DNA of 64,000 nt, taken from Sordaria brevicollis (lineage: Eukaryota; Ascomycota; Sordariomycetes; Sordariales; Sordariaceae). The notes below the pieces were generated by a model. The model made no database searches and was not told where the DNA came from. It saw nothing but the letters and a program-made list of their open reading frames with translations. This document shows positions 41,131 to 53,740 of this stretch, in pieces. Location: assembly GCA_033439795.1 (NCBI GenBank), contig JAUTDP010000014.1, positions 310,001 to 374,000 on the forward strand. Reading direction: 5' to 3'. The stretch's first letter is position 1. Each line of letters starts with the position of its first letter. Position numbers and translations under genes: made by a program.

Positions 41131-44100
41131 ATGGGTGATCCGAAATCAACCACCCAGCAACCACAACAGCGCATGACGAGAGCGCGAGTGGCTTCTTCTG
41201 CCGTTACCAAAAATGCTAGAGCTATGACTGCCGCGGCCAAAGCTAGGAGCGCGGCCACCAAGACCAGCAACACTACATCCGCGACATCGGCCACGACGGG
41301 CCCATCAAGAGCCACCGCGCCCACTGCCTCGACAAGCCTCAAGAGAAAGACTAGGGACGACGATGATGAAGACGACGACCATCACGCCAAGCATCGCCCT
41401 GCTCCAGCAACCGCCGCGAAACCCGTCACTCGACCCGTACGTCTACCAGCCGCCGCTCTCGCAACCACTCGCGCCACCCGAGCGCGAGCGCGAAATCCAG
41501 TCAATGAAGCTTCTCAGACATCGAGACCTACCTCTTCGGTATTAGCCAGACCCGCCTCATCGCTTTCCACGAGACCTGCGGCATCAGCTTCCAGCAGACC
41601 GCCAGTAACAACGGCCACGCGCGGAAGGCCGCCAACAAAATCCCAAGACTCTGCCGAAAAGGCCGCTCGTACGACGCGTTCAGCCCAGCCAGATCACTCG
41701 CAATCTTCCTCTACGGCCACTTCCAGGAACACCAGCACGACAAGGACGCGACCGACGGGTTCGACAGCAACCGCGCCCACCGCCGCATCCAAAGCGCTCG
41801 CAAAGCCCGCTATCAAGAAGACAGTCAAGTTTGAGGAACCGGAAAAAGAGAACATTGGGCCTCCGGGTGGCAGGAAGAAGAAGGCAGGACCAATCGTGAA
41901 TACCGGAGGACTCCGTGCAAAGCCAGTCAGGACTCGGACGGGTACAACAGCCAAGGGATCAACGTCAACAGCCAGGAGAGGTGCTGCTAATGGCGGCGCG
42001 ACAAGCAAGCCAGTATCCCGTGGTGCTAGCCGATCAGCTACTCCCAACGATGCTCCCGAAAACATCAAGGTCGAAGGCATGAAACACAAGCCCCTTCCCC
42101 TCAGCCCTAAAAAAGTTAACCAGCTCGTGGCAGCCGCCAAACACGGTGACGACTCGGAGGATGAACTTGCTATTCATGAGAACAGTCCGGCCTTGTTGCA
42201 GCCAATACTGACCGGCAGAGCTCCCATCAAACCGCCAGCTCCCAAGGCCAGCAAGAAGGCACAGGAGAAACAGCTCGAGCAGGATCAACCACAGGAATCC
42301 GAGGCCCCGCCGGCATCCACGTCCACCGCGAGTTCCGAGTCCGAGGAGAAACAAAAGGATGCATCCACCGTGCCTACCGTCCTAAAGCCACACTTCCTTC
42401 CAACCGAACACCTCTCGATGCTCGCTTCTCCCGCGCGCCGTCCTCCGCCATCTCCATGGAAGAATAGCATCAAAACCCCTGCAAAGCGCGTCGAAGGCCT
42501 CTTTGCTGGTGTTCCTCTACTCGCCAAAGGACCGGATGGGCAACCCGTTGCGCAACCCGCTAAAAGCGGTCCTAGCCTTCTTGCCAGTCCGGCCAAGAGG
42601 CCACCTGGAATTGCGAATGTGCTCATGAGCGGAGATGTGCTTGCAGGCCCCGCCACTACTTCCACGAATACCGGAACGATGGGCCCGCCTTCTCTTTTTG
42701 CCAGCCCGGCCAAGAGAGTGCCGATGTCTGCTGTCAAAGCCCAACCCGCTGTAGAGGAGCTTGCCGCCGAAACAAAACATTCTTTGCTCGCCAGCCCTCC
42801 TGTCAAGTTCGGCACTGCTAGGCGCAAGTCGCAACGACTGGAAGAGATGGCACGGGAGCAGGAACACAAAGAGGAGCAAGAACCAGAGCACAAGGAGGAG
42901 GAGCCGGACAACCAGGACCCAGCTGACCAGGAAATGGAGGTTGAGCAGCAGGTTGAAGAGCAGGCGCAGGAAGACGAAGAGATGGATTCCACCGACGAAG
43001 AGGACGACGGTCCGTCTGGTGAGCTTGGAGAGCGTACGATGCAGATCCTCACCACCGCTTCGGCAAAACCTGCTAGGCTACTGTTCACTGGACGTCGGCG
43101 ATCTCTCAGGCATCTCCAGAAGGAGCCCGAGGCTGCTGTTCAGGAAGAGCCGGAACCACATGCTGAAGAGGACCATGTTCAGGTTCAAGAGGAGCACCAG
43201 GAGGAGCAGCCAGAGAAGCAGCAAGAAGAGGATCAAGCGGAGAATCAGGAGCAGGAGGCAGACAATCCGGAACCGGAAGAGCTTGAGCAAGAACCAGAGC
43301 AAGATCTTGAAGAAGAGCTTGAACAAGAGCTTGGGGAAGAGCAGGAAGTCGGCCCTCAGGTTGAAGTTGAAGAGCATGAAGAGCACGATGAGCACGATAT
43401 GCACGAGGAGGACTGCGAAGCTGAGCAGGATCAGGACCACGAAATGACAGACCGTGATGAGGAGCAGATTGCCGAACCCGAAGTCATCGAGCCCGAAACC
43501 GACGAGGACTCGATGGAGGTCGATGAAACGGAGGTGATCAACGAAAGCGTTGCACAAATCGTCATTCCCGAGACCCCGCAGCCTGAAAATGATGATCAGA
43601 GCTACTTGGACATTGATCTGAGCATTAGCACCACTCCTCCCGATTCACCACCTCAGCATCTGCTCAATGGTCCCTCGTTCGGCAACCTTCGACAAGATGT
43701 CCTCAACCCCTCCAAGGAGAGCGAGGACGCTACTCCTGCTCCACCACCAAGGGGTAGCAAATCCAACCCTCATCCTGCTGCTACACCCTCCATGAACACG
43801 CCCCATCGGACACCTTCCGGCCGAAGCACAACTAAGAGAATGCGCTTCGACAACGGAAGTTCTGACTTGGGCTTTACGCCGTTGGCTGATCAGCTGAGCG
43901 GATGGAAGGGAGGTGTCACCCCGGCGCCGCCCAAGGTGAACCTGCTGAAGACTGCGGCCACCCCAGCAAAGGCTGCTACTCCCGCTAAGACTGCTGCCCA
44001 AGAGAACTCTAGCCTTGGATTCACTCCTCTAGCCGATAAACTGAGCGGTTGGAACGGCGGAGTCACTCCAGCTCCTCCAAAGACCCAAGCGCCTGCGAAG

Positions 44101-47097
44101 ACCCCGGCGCTTGTCAAGCCCGAGAACAATCCGAGCCTGGGATTCACGCCGCTGGCCAAGCAGCTAAGTGGTTGGAATGGCGGTGTCACTCCCGCCAAGC
44201 ATAACGCCCCGGCTCCCTTGGAGAGCAGATACAACAGAAGAAGAAGTTCTCGAAGGCTCCAGCAAGTCGATGAGCAGGAAGAATCACTCTTTGATGTGGC
44301 CGCAATGGAACAGGCGGGAATATTTGGAACCTCGGTTGCTCGCCAACAGCAGCAACAGAGGTCGAAAGAATCTTCGCCGGAAAAGACAATGGAGGAGGCC
44401 TCTCAGAAGGCTGATGCCCAGACTTCTGCTGAAGTCGAGGCAGATGCTCAAGAGTACCAGGAGGACCAGGATTTGGAGGTCGCCATGGAGCAACATGAGG
44501 AAGCCAAACTGGAGGCCAGTTTTGTCGCTGCATCCGAGGCCCAGGTCGACGAGGTCTCTCATGAGGCCGCAGGGGCTGCCGAGGGCGAAGAGGGGCAAGA
44601 GGAAGGCGATTCCGTCGAGACTGTCATGGCCGATGCCGATCAAGCGGAGGTTGACCCCGATGCAATGGTCGATGATTACGACGAATCTCCTATCCTCGAG
44701 GATATTCCCATTACCATCGAAGACGTGGAGCTCGCAGCTGAGGCTGAGGCTCTTGCTCATGTGTCTGACGTGATGGATACAACTGATGGCGCCGATAAGG
44801 ATGGCAGCCAGCACAGCGTCTCTGACAACCTTTCAGAAGCGAGCCAGGAGTATGGCGATGAAAATGCCGTCCCGGTGGTGGCCGATTTCACGACCAATTC
44901 ACTGAACGTCAACCTGTTTACCCCGGCCGACCACGCCAATCGGGTCACCAGACGCGCTTCCGCTGCTCTTGCTCACCCAACCACTCCGGTTCGCCCCCAG
45001 GCTGCCGTGAGGGAGGTGCACACAGTTTCCAAGGTGCCTCTCAAGTCTGGCGATGGGTCTACCGCTCCACCACCGCGCTCCCTCAGGCCTAGGAAGTCTG
45101 GAAGAAGCAGTCTCTCGAGGGTGTCATTCGCGGACACTGCTGATGTGATCATCGAAGAGCGTCAGGGAGAGATGGACACTGTTCATGAAGAGGCTGAAGA
45201 GGAACAGCATGAACCGGAGCAAGAGCACGAGCCGGTTGAGGTGCACATCCACCAAACTCCGGTTAAGGCGACTCCTGTCAAGCAAACTGCTACTCAGCAG
45301 ACTCCCTTCAAGACACCCTTGAAGCAGACCCCGCCTCAAGTTGTCGCTGGACAGAACGATGCTCCAGGACCGTCGCCTCCTAAAGGTCATGAGATCACTA
45401 CGGATGAGAGCGGCCGCCAGAGACGTCGCAGTCGCCGCATCTCTAGCATGGGCGCCGGGCAATCACTTGCCGAGATCCCAGAAGACGAAGCCGAGTTTGG
45501 GTCCCCGATTGCCGAGGAACCAGAGCCAGAGGATGACGAGGAAGATGATTTCGTCCCGTCCGAGCCGGTCACGCCCGCTAAGTCCGAGGTCGAGTGGTCG
45601 GCTATGGACACGCCTGCTCGTACTCCTCACAAGGATCTCAACCCCAAGTTGCTGAGGGGTGCAGTTGTGTACTGCGATGTCCATACTGCTGAAGGTGCTG
45701 ACGCCAGTGGACTCTTCATCGAGCTTCTAGGACAGATGGGCGCCCGTTGCGTGAAGAACTGGACATGGAATCCCGATGCTGGTGCATCTGGTGATGAACC
45801 GGTGTCTCGACCAGGACACAAGATTGGCATCACCCATGTGGTGTTCAAGGATGGTAGCAAGAGGACGTTGGAGAAGGTCAAGGAGAGTCAAGGGGTTGTG
45901 CAGTGCGTGGGTGTCAGCTGGGTTCTTGAGTAAGTATTTTGACCTTGCTGGAAGAGTTGATGAACAACATGCTAATGATTGCACAGTTGCGAACGTGAAA
46001 ACAAGTGGCTAGACGAAGCCGATTACTTGATCGATCTCTCATTCATCCCCCGTGGTGGCGCCCGCAGGAGAAAGAGTATGGAGCCCAAGGCGCTCGCCAA
46101 CCTCAACGGCACTCTTGTTCCCTCCGGCTCAGGCTCCGGCATCACCACTACGACCACCAGCACAACCAAGACAACTACTACCACAACCACGACCACTACC
46201 AACTCGTTCTCCTCCTCAACCACTACCCGCCAAACCCAACAGCTACATCCAACGACGCCCGGCAACACCACCAGCACCGGCCGCAGCAAACGCCGCTCCT
46301 CCGCTCTCTGGGTCCGCACTCCTCCCTCTCCTGACGCTTCTGCCTTCCCCGGTGATGAAAACCGTCGCGCAAGCGACTCCATCCTCGGCTTGTCCACCAC
46401 TAGCCAACCTCCCCAGGAAGACGAAGAAGAAGAAAGGGAATGGACCTCTCTCTCGCCGATCCCTAAGACTCCCGCGCCCGAACACGTCGCTCGTCTCGCA
46501 GCTAACCTATCCCCTGCCTCTTCCACCGTCGATAGCATCGACGTCGCAGACATTGGCGATGATGGTGGATTCCTAATCCCAGCCGACGAACAAGGTCACG
46601 AGGCTGAATTCCTCAGGGAAGCCATGCCTGAGCATCATGGTATGATGCATGAAGGAGGGGCGATGACTTGTCCTCCCAAGCCAAGTCTAAGCTACGCCAT
46701 CCCATCCGCTTCTTCCTCCACCTCTTCCTCTTCCACAAGAAACAGGGGGTTATTCTCAAAGTCCATCGGCCCCGGTTCTAGCCTCCCATCCCTCTCCGAA
46801 GAAATGGAGATCGATTCAACAACCACTGGACATGGACAACAAACGATGATGGGCTCGCTGCCACTAAGCACAATGGCAGGCTCAATGGGTCTCCTCAGCA
46901 GTAACCGTGAACGCAACCTGGGCGTCATGATGCGGTTGAACGCGGCACGGAGAAAGAGTTTGCAGTTTGCGCCCAAGGTGGGGAGTCCATTGGCCAGGAG
47001 CTGGACTGGTGGTGGTAACGGTCATGGTCCTTCAGGTGGAGGTGGAGCGGGGGGAGGAGGTGCCCCCGGTGTTGGAGGAGGTGTAGCTCCCTCCTAG
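41131..47097 (+). CDS. Very large BRCT-domain protein (microcephalin-like C-terminus)
   Basis: Predicted chromatin or DNA-damage scaffold of 1969 aa. Exons 41131-45929 and 45987-47097 join through a 57-bp intron that splits an Asp codon (SWVL|D|CERENKW). Residues 1-600 are Ala/Thr/Arg-rich and basic, with repeated S-P-A-K/R-R modules (LLASPAKRPP, LFASPAKRVP). A long acidic Glu/Gln region follows. Then come three copies of an LGFTPLADQLSGW(K/N)GGVTPA motif (43864-44190). A BRCT domain lies at about residues 1510-1640, from GAVVYCDVHTAEGADASG to GVSWVLDCERENKWLDEADY. A Thr-rich and Ser-rich tail ends in Gly-rich sequence. Only one BRCT is clear. The microcephalin likeness rests on domain style, so the family assignment is tentative; being a real gene is not in doubt. 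Confidence 0.85.
43864..44190 (+). repeat. Three-copy coding repeat LGFTPLADQLSGW
   Basis: Near-identical peptide units start near 43867, 44010 and 44139, each reading LGFTPLA(D/K)(Q/K)LSGW(K/N)GGVTPA. They are separated by Ala/Lys/Pro linkers of different length. The conserved core against variable linkers suggests a short linear binding motif under selection. Confidence 0.85.
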
Positions 47098-47955
47098 TAT
47101 GGGGCAGCAAGAAGGAGATGTTAGGCTTTTTATGGTACTTGTTTGTTTGTTTTAACAACTGTTGGGAGTAAAGACGGTTTCGATTACTTACGGTATACCA
47201 TGGCTTTTTATGATTTCGGAGGAAAGGTTTTCAACTGAGCTAGTTCACTCGTTTGTTTATAGTGTCCGGAATTGGTTGTTATGAAATGATCGCCTAGTTA
47301 TTGTCTTATTGATAAGCTAGCTGTCTTCCTTCACTTGAATCTGTTACATTGCTGTTTTTGTTAGGGATTGTGGTGATTTGGCTTCTGCAGCTTTTGAAAA
47401 GCGTTAAGTTAGAGGTTGAAGCACTTCCTTGTTGCAAAGAAGCGAGTCCATTCATCTTTGCGGAGGAGAGCTATGAAATGGTTGGGCAGTGAATATAAGT
47501 TAGGAGTCAAGTACATGTCTTTATACAGCCAAATATGCCGTCTCTTAGACTCGACTTAGTCACCGAACTCTGACTGAACCAGGTTTCTTGAGACCTATAG
47601 GAAGAAAAAAAAGAAAAGAAAAAAAAAAGGACGTAACAAAACAATGATTCTGCGCGACACAGATCATTCGGCAAACCCCTCAAGTATCTGCTTATATGCT
47701 CTATACACATGACAACCATCATCGAGGAGCAATCAACGTAATCCTATAGAGAAACACAGAAAACATGCAGCTTCAGTTTCGATGCTTCAAACCAACATAT
47801 ATTTATAGAGTCGAGAATCGAGTGGTCTACTTCGTTCTTCAACAACCCACTGACACTGTCCCTAAAACCCGGGCTTGTTCTGCCCAACGAATACCTGTTT
47901 ATAATAACGATTATGATGATACGCCAATGTTCAAGAATTAGTCACCAAGAAGATC
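47098..47955. other. Convergent 3' region
   Basis: 858 bp between the stops of the BRCT gene (+) and KAP120 (-). AT-rich, with a poly-A-like run at 47600-47630. No coding signal. Confidence 0.5.
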
Positions 47956-50900
47956 CTACCTCCCCTCCCCCAACCGCCTAAACCCTTCCAAAACATCCTT
48001 GTCAACATTAACCGCCCACTCCGCCTCAAACTGCTGTTCTCCTCCTGGCATCCGCTGTACCAGCCCCTGCAATCTCTCACGCACAAACTCGTACGCCGAG
48101 ACTCTATGTACCGGATCCTTCAGCGCGAATTGTCTCTCCGTTACATCGAGGGGTGTATCCCACTCATAGCTAGGCAAACTGTTGGGGTCCCAGACTAGAT
48201 AATCCTTTCCACTACTTGTAGACGAAGATTGCTGGTCTTTTGTTGCTGACTGCCGGAAATCTTGTTGTTCTGTTTGTTGATCGTCGTCACTGGCCGCTAA
48301 CTCTGTGACTACGCTCGTCCACATGGCCAAGAAATCCTGTAGGCGAGCGAGAACGATTTTCTCCTGGATCGTAGGGTCAGAAACTTCCCAGAGACGAGTG
48401 AGGGCTAGACAGGAAAGTTTCTGTCGCTCGACTTCGGCCATGCAGTCAAAGTTATTGAACCATAGCGTGCCAAGCCAGTCCCACACTTGCTCGACGGTCG
48501 AGCCAGCGGTGTTGGCGATGCCGGCCAGCATTGTCAAGAACACGGTGGGGTCGCCGAGCGCGATGCGCGCCAGCAGCATGAAGTAGTCTGTTTGTTTGAT
48601 GGTGCTGATCAGGCTGTTCTTCTTGTTGGGGCCGTGTGTGGTGCTGGCCTCCCAGGCGGAGTGCAGACCCTCGAAGATGGTGTTGAGAAGGCCGATCTCG
48701 AGCATGTCTTGCACGACGACCTGCAGACCTTGGACGCCGCCGATGTCCTCGGCAATGCGAAGGACTAGCTCGATGGACTTAGCGCCGGTCTGAGATTGCT
48801 CGCGGGAGCGGGCCTCAAGGGTCTTGACGAGGGCAGCGAGGGTGGGACGGCGAAGACGGTCGTCGAGGATCTCGCGCGGCGCAAGGATGATGTAGTTCTT
48901 TACGACCTCGAGGCACTGGTTGGCTACTTCCGAGTCGTATTCAAGAAGTGGCAGACCGAGCTCAATAATTTGTACGAGGTCGGGGCGGAGTGGAGGGTAG
49001 CTTTGTGTGGTGACAGACTTCCAGAGGGCTACGGATTCCTCGATCAGGTGAAGATGAAGAGCGGATTCGGGCTCCATCGCCTCACGAAGTAGTGGAATAA
49101 TCGCCGGTTGGTACCGCTGGGAGTCTCCGCGCATCGAGTCAACGAGCGCTGACATGATGGCGAGAATCGACTGCTTGATCATGTACTCCTCCTTTTCAGC
49201 AGCTTCCCACAACTTAGGCAGAGTCAACATAATGGCGTCGCCAAACTGAGAGATGTGCGTCTCCATGCGCTGGACGATCGCCCTTATGGTGTCCAGGACA
49301 GTCAACTTGGTTTCGTCGCTCGCCACCTCTTGCAACAGCCCCATAAGCTGGTTGAAGACGTCGGGAGCGAAAGGCAAGAACTGTTCACCCTGGAAACCAA
49401 AGTCGTCCACGATCCCCTTAAACTCGCGGGCGGCAGTGATGCGAACAACCTGATCATTGTGCGGATCATCAGGGTTCATGAGGTGTCTAAAGATCTCGTA
49501 CACAGCCGGCCGACTTTCCTCAGCAATCCTAATGGAAATCCACTGGTTGAGCAGAATAGCTATCCGCCTGCGGAGCAGCTTGGACATGGAGTCCTGAATC
49601 TGCGCGTCCTTCACCAGCGTAGTCTTCAGGAAGCGATCAAAGTCGAACGCCTCATGGATGACAGCGGCCGCACATCCGAGAGCGCAGTAAGCCGCCTCCT
49701 TAGTGACGATATCCATATCGACCTTGGTCGCAAACTCACAATATGTGAGGAGTGGCTGCCCGAGCTCCTTGTAGTGTGTCAGTAGGTCAATGAGCAACCT
49801 TTCGGCACAAGGTCGCACAGCCCATTCGTATGCCTGTCCTTCGTTGCGCTCCGCAGCCTCCCACTCTTCCGGATCTTCCTCCCACGCCTCCAAATCAGAC
49901 TGTCGGAATATGAACAGCCGGCTGATGGTCACCTGAACAATATCCAAGAGGAAGTTATTCGTCAGCAGCTGGTCCTTTACGAGCTCCATGGCCTCCTTTT
50001 CCTGATTCTTGACCTCCGGGCTCTTGTACTTGAAAGTCTGCATCGGCCTGTGCGCAATTGACACGCAGCTTCTGAGGAGCAAAAGACCCTTGAGTGCCAG
50101 CTTCTCCGAGAGCGGGCCTTCGTGCTTAGCGCTGCCATCGTGGTTCTCGGAGCCAGTCTGCCTAATACCGCCCGATTTTTCAAACTCGTTCGAGAACTGC
50201 TTGACCAGGTTCCAGTATGCCTTCACAAGCGGGATAGAGTTCGGTAGCAAGGGAAAACTGGCTGGGTGGAAATCGCACATGTCGATATGCAGCTTCGTGA
50301 ACTGGATCAAGTGCTTACCCACCGAGTCCTGGAAGGGCGCAGGGATGTGTGACTCGGAGCTGACGCCAGTAAGGAACTGGTCAAACTGGGATTGCGACAG
50401 CGACCAGAACCCTTGGACCATGGGATCGGTATGTGGGTGTTCGTAGCCAACCGTGACCAGCCTGCGTAGAATCTTGAGGGCCGTCAGACTGTTCTGCATG
50501 TAGTAGTCGGCCTCATCCTCGTCACCGCTCCCGCCCCTGGCAAAGAACTGCTGCCATGCGGCCGTCCGCTCGGTATAAATCTCACCGAGCAATTGGACGA
50601 GCTCGGGTGTGACAGCCTGAAGAGCGGTCTGGGACCTCCGCAACCGGGCTGTTGCAAGCTCTTTGACTACCCGCAGCAGTACCTGCAGAGCACCGCTGAG
50701 GGCAACGGCACTTTCTGTTCTAGCTCTCCTGGTAACATTAATGATGGTGGGAATGACGTCTGGCCAATCGTTGGGGTAGTCTATGCGGACGATCTTTGCG
50801 ATGACGAGGGCATTGTGTAGTGCGAGGTTCTTGTCCTCCTTGCCCACGGAGCCCTGTAGTAGTCTCGAGCGAATAAACTGTTTCTCGGCGGGTGGGATGG

Positions 50901-51259
50901 CATGTTTCGCAGTGTGTCGCCAGTACTTGTCGATGCCGTTCTTGAGCAGGATGACAGCCAGAAACCGGACAGAGTTGTTTATGGACTTGTCAAGGAAGAC
51001 GGTCTATATCATGGAGTGACAAACAGGTGTTAGTATGGCTGCCGCCTTCAGTTCAATGGTTCGTTCTCCCAAGATACCTCTCACCTACCTGTAGGGAAAC
51101 ATAGTAGTCTGGACGAGACTCCCATGACTGAAGCTGTTGGCCGGCTGACTGTCTCTGGGCATGATCTGTAGAAAGGGCGGCGTACTCTAGCGTCCGGGCA
51201 AGCTCGAGGAGGTTTAGAGGGGCTGCCTCGCCGGGCACCTCGATAGCGAAGGAGCTCAT
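47956..51259 (-). CDS. KAP120: Karyopherin/importin-beta family protein Kap120 (importin-11 like)
   Basis: Nuclear transport receptor. Exon 1 is 51259-51089 and exon 2 is 51003-47956, joined in phase 0 (SLQ|TVFLDKS) across an 85-bp intron with a GTAGGT donor, giving 1072 aa. The importin-beta N-terminal domain spans the junction: RTLEYAALSTDHAQRQSAGQ, then FLAVILLKNGIDKYWR and PPAEKQFIRSRLL. The YPNDWPDVIPTI motif follows. HEAT repeats fill the rest, with VFLTMLAGIANTAGSTVEQV near the C-terminus. Importin-11/Kap120 is the best family fit by length and N-terminal motifs. Known cargoes in yeast include ribosome-biogenesis factors. An upstream in-frame start at 51352 is a TTG-type codon and is not preferred. 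Confidence 0.9.
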
Positions 51260-51825
51260 TCTGGTGGTGTTGTTAGTGTTGTCGGCTGGGGGGTGTCTCT
51301 GGCCTAGGCGTAGTCGGTTCAGGGTGGCTTGGGGTATCATATATAAGAACAAATCAAGAAAATTAGTTGTGTAGATGGTTTACGTCAAAAGTCGCGGAAT
51401 CAGTCGAAGCTCGTGGAATGGGAGATATGGAGGAGCTTGACAGAAGAATGGAGTTGAGAGAGAGCTGGAGAGGCCCGTTCCTGATCTTCGACAGGTGTGA
51501 CGCGCTGCAGCTGTACCTCTATGAAGCGGGCCCGTCACTGTGCCCTGGGCTGAGATGTCCCGGCGGTGGAGGGAGCAATGCGGACAGTGGATGTGACACG
51601 GATGTAAGGTGGGGTTACTGTAACAACACCTGCAGGGCGGGGCATGCAAAATTGTTAGTGCAGCCGCATTCTTGCAGTGCGAATCCTTAACACTTCGACA
51701 ACCACTTTCACAACCACCATCCCCCTTTCGAGACCGCTTCATCATCACGACAATAAAAGGGGCTTCCTATTCGAGCTGGCTGCAGACTAACACAGTTACA
51801 CATTCTATACACTCGTCTTGCCAAC
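51260..51825. promoter_or_regulatory. KAP120 upstream region
   Basis: 566 bp between the KAP120 ATG and the 3' end of the upstream minus-strand fusion gene. It must hold the KAP120 promoter and the fusion gene's terminator. No ORF with coding character was seen. Confidence 0.5.
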
Positions 51826-53740
51826 CTACAAGCTCGAGCTGGGATCAACCTGTTCCAACAAAGCAATGCCCGTAAACGCTCCCTGGTCTTCATAGAATTT
51901 CTGTTTACCACTGCCGTCCATGTTGAACCGGTAGACCGCACCGCCGCTGGGTGTGGGAGGTTAGTATTCCTTCATTTGAAATAGGATATGAGAAAAAGGT
52001 GTTGACTTACAGATCTGTAGCATAAATGTGCCTCGTCGTCTTATCAATGGCCAGCCCAATGGCCTCGTGCAAGTTCCGCGCAAGGACCTGATGGTTGCTG
52101 AACGATCCATCCGGGTTCAGAGTTGCCCGGTTCAGGCTGTTACCATTTGGAAGCTCTCCGCGGTCAGTCCAGTACAAAGCGCTACCATCCTCATCCATCT
52201 CGAGGTCAATGGGCTCTGGCAGATGGTCAAAGACCACCTCAATGTCCGGTCTGTTGGAGGCATCATATCCTTCCGGCATCTTGATGGACGCCCGATAAAT
52301 GCGTCCCTTTGAGCCCTTGGGCGGTCCCTTCTGAGTCCAGTAGAACTTGCCCTCGCGAGCCGAGACAGTAATGCCTACGCACCACGAGGTAGGGTCATCG
52401 ATTCCCTTTCTCCAGTCGCCAGCCCGGATGAGAGTCTGGAGGTTGGATCCATCAACACCGCAACGGAAAACTCGCATGCCCTCTCGGTCAGAGAAGTAGA
52501 TGACCTCGTTCTCCTGATCAACCGACAACTGCTTGGGAGTATGAGCGGCGCCAGGAGGGATGATGACCCGTACGCCAGAGCCGTCCAGGTTGCACGACAT
52601 GATGGAACCGTCGTTTTGGCCGGGAGTGCCCATGTTGGTCCAAAAGATCTTGCCAGCCTTTTGAGAGAGGGCAATCCCATCTGGCATCGGTAGGTGATCG
52701 ACGATTACCTTGAGCGGAGATCTTCCGTCTGCACTCCCGACGAGAATGCGGCCCTTTCGATAAAACTCAACGTCATCCGGGTCATTGTTCCATCCAATGT
52801 CCAAGAAGTACAGGGACGGAGCATGCAAGTTGTCGTGGCTCGTTTGTTCCTGGTTAGCCGTCTTGACGGTGTGGCCAGGTGGATAGAGACCGCCCTTGCT
52901 GCTCTTGGCTCCGAGCTTGCCCTCGTCAATGTACTTTTGTAAGAAAGGCAGGACGCCTCTGTCCTCCAGGCCGCGCTCTTCAACGTAGTGCTTCTCGATC
53001 AAGGAAACGGTGTCAAGGCCGACCGAGTCCATCAGGGTGCAGGGCGGACTGCCATTCTTGATAAACATTTCGGTCCAGACGGCGTCGAGTTCTTCGGGAG
53101 AAGCAACCCCTTCGGCCAGCACCATCAGACACTCGCGCTTGATGGCCGCCCAGACACGGTTCAGGATAAAACCAGTTGACTCCACATGGGCAACCACGGG
53201 CATCATTCCCGAGGCCTTGAAGTGTTCCAAGAGGAAGGGGAATATCTCGGGCCGTGTGGAACCGCTCGTCATGAGCTCGACGATTCGGATGGCCGGCGGG
53301 ACCATGTAATGGGTGTTGAGCATGCGTTGGGCGGTCTCTGGCTTGACCTTGGCCGTCATCTCGCGTGATTTGTAGGAAGATGAGTTGGACGCCAATATGG
53401 CGTCTGGCTGAGTGACAGCCTCGAGTTCGGCGAACACATCGATCTTCATATCCAACCTTTCAGGGACGCACTCGATAACAAGCCAGGAATCCTCCACAGC
53501 GGGCTTCATATCTTGAAAGCCATGGACGCTGATGGTGTTCGGATCGATGATGGGCTTGTATCTCCATAGCTCGTTGGTGATGTATTGCAAAGCCGCGTTC
53601 GTCTGTTGAGGATCGGGGTCTCTGATATGGACTCTGTAGCCGGCGGATGCCCAACAAGCGCCGATTCGACGACCCAGGACGCCGGCCCCGAGAATTCCGA
53701 CAGACCTTCCGGCGGTAGATGGTAGTTTCCACGGCGTCAT
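51826..53740 (-). CDS. 3-hydroxyacyl-CoA dehydrogenase fused to a YWTD-like beta-propeller
   Basis: Two enzyme-like modules in one 616-aa protein. Exon 1 is 53740-52011 and exon 2 is 51946-51826, with a 64-bp intron (GTAAGT...CCCAG). Residues 1-290 are a hydroxyacyl-CoA dehydrogenase-type NAD-binding domain: the Rossmann GILGAGVLGRRIGACWASAG, the acidic IRDPD end of beta2, IECVPE, SNSSS, and the C-terminal domain GFILNRVWAAIKRE. From about residue 320, repeated blades of the LDLR-class-B/SMP-30 type follow (YFLDIGWN, IFWTNMG, IYFSDREGMRVFRCGVDGSN, FYWTQKG, ALYWTDRGE, IYATDL). The dehydrogenase half resembles lambda-crystallin/hydroxyacid-type enzymes, so the substrate may not be a CoA ester. 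The PTS1-less C-terminus (SSSL) gives no clear peroxisomal signal. Confidence 0.88.
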
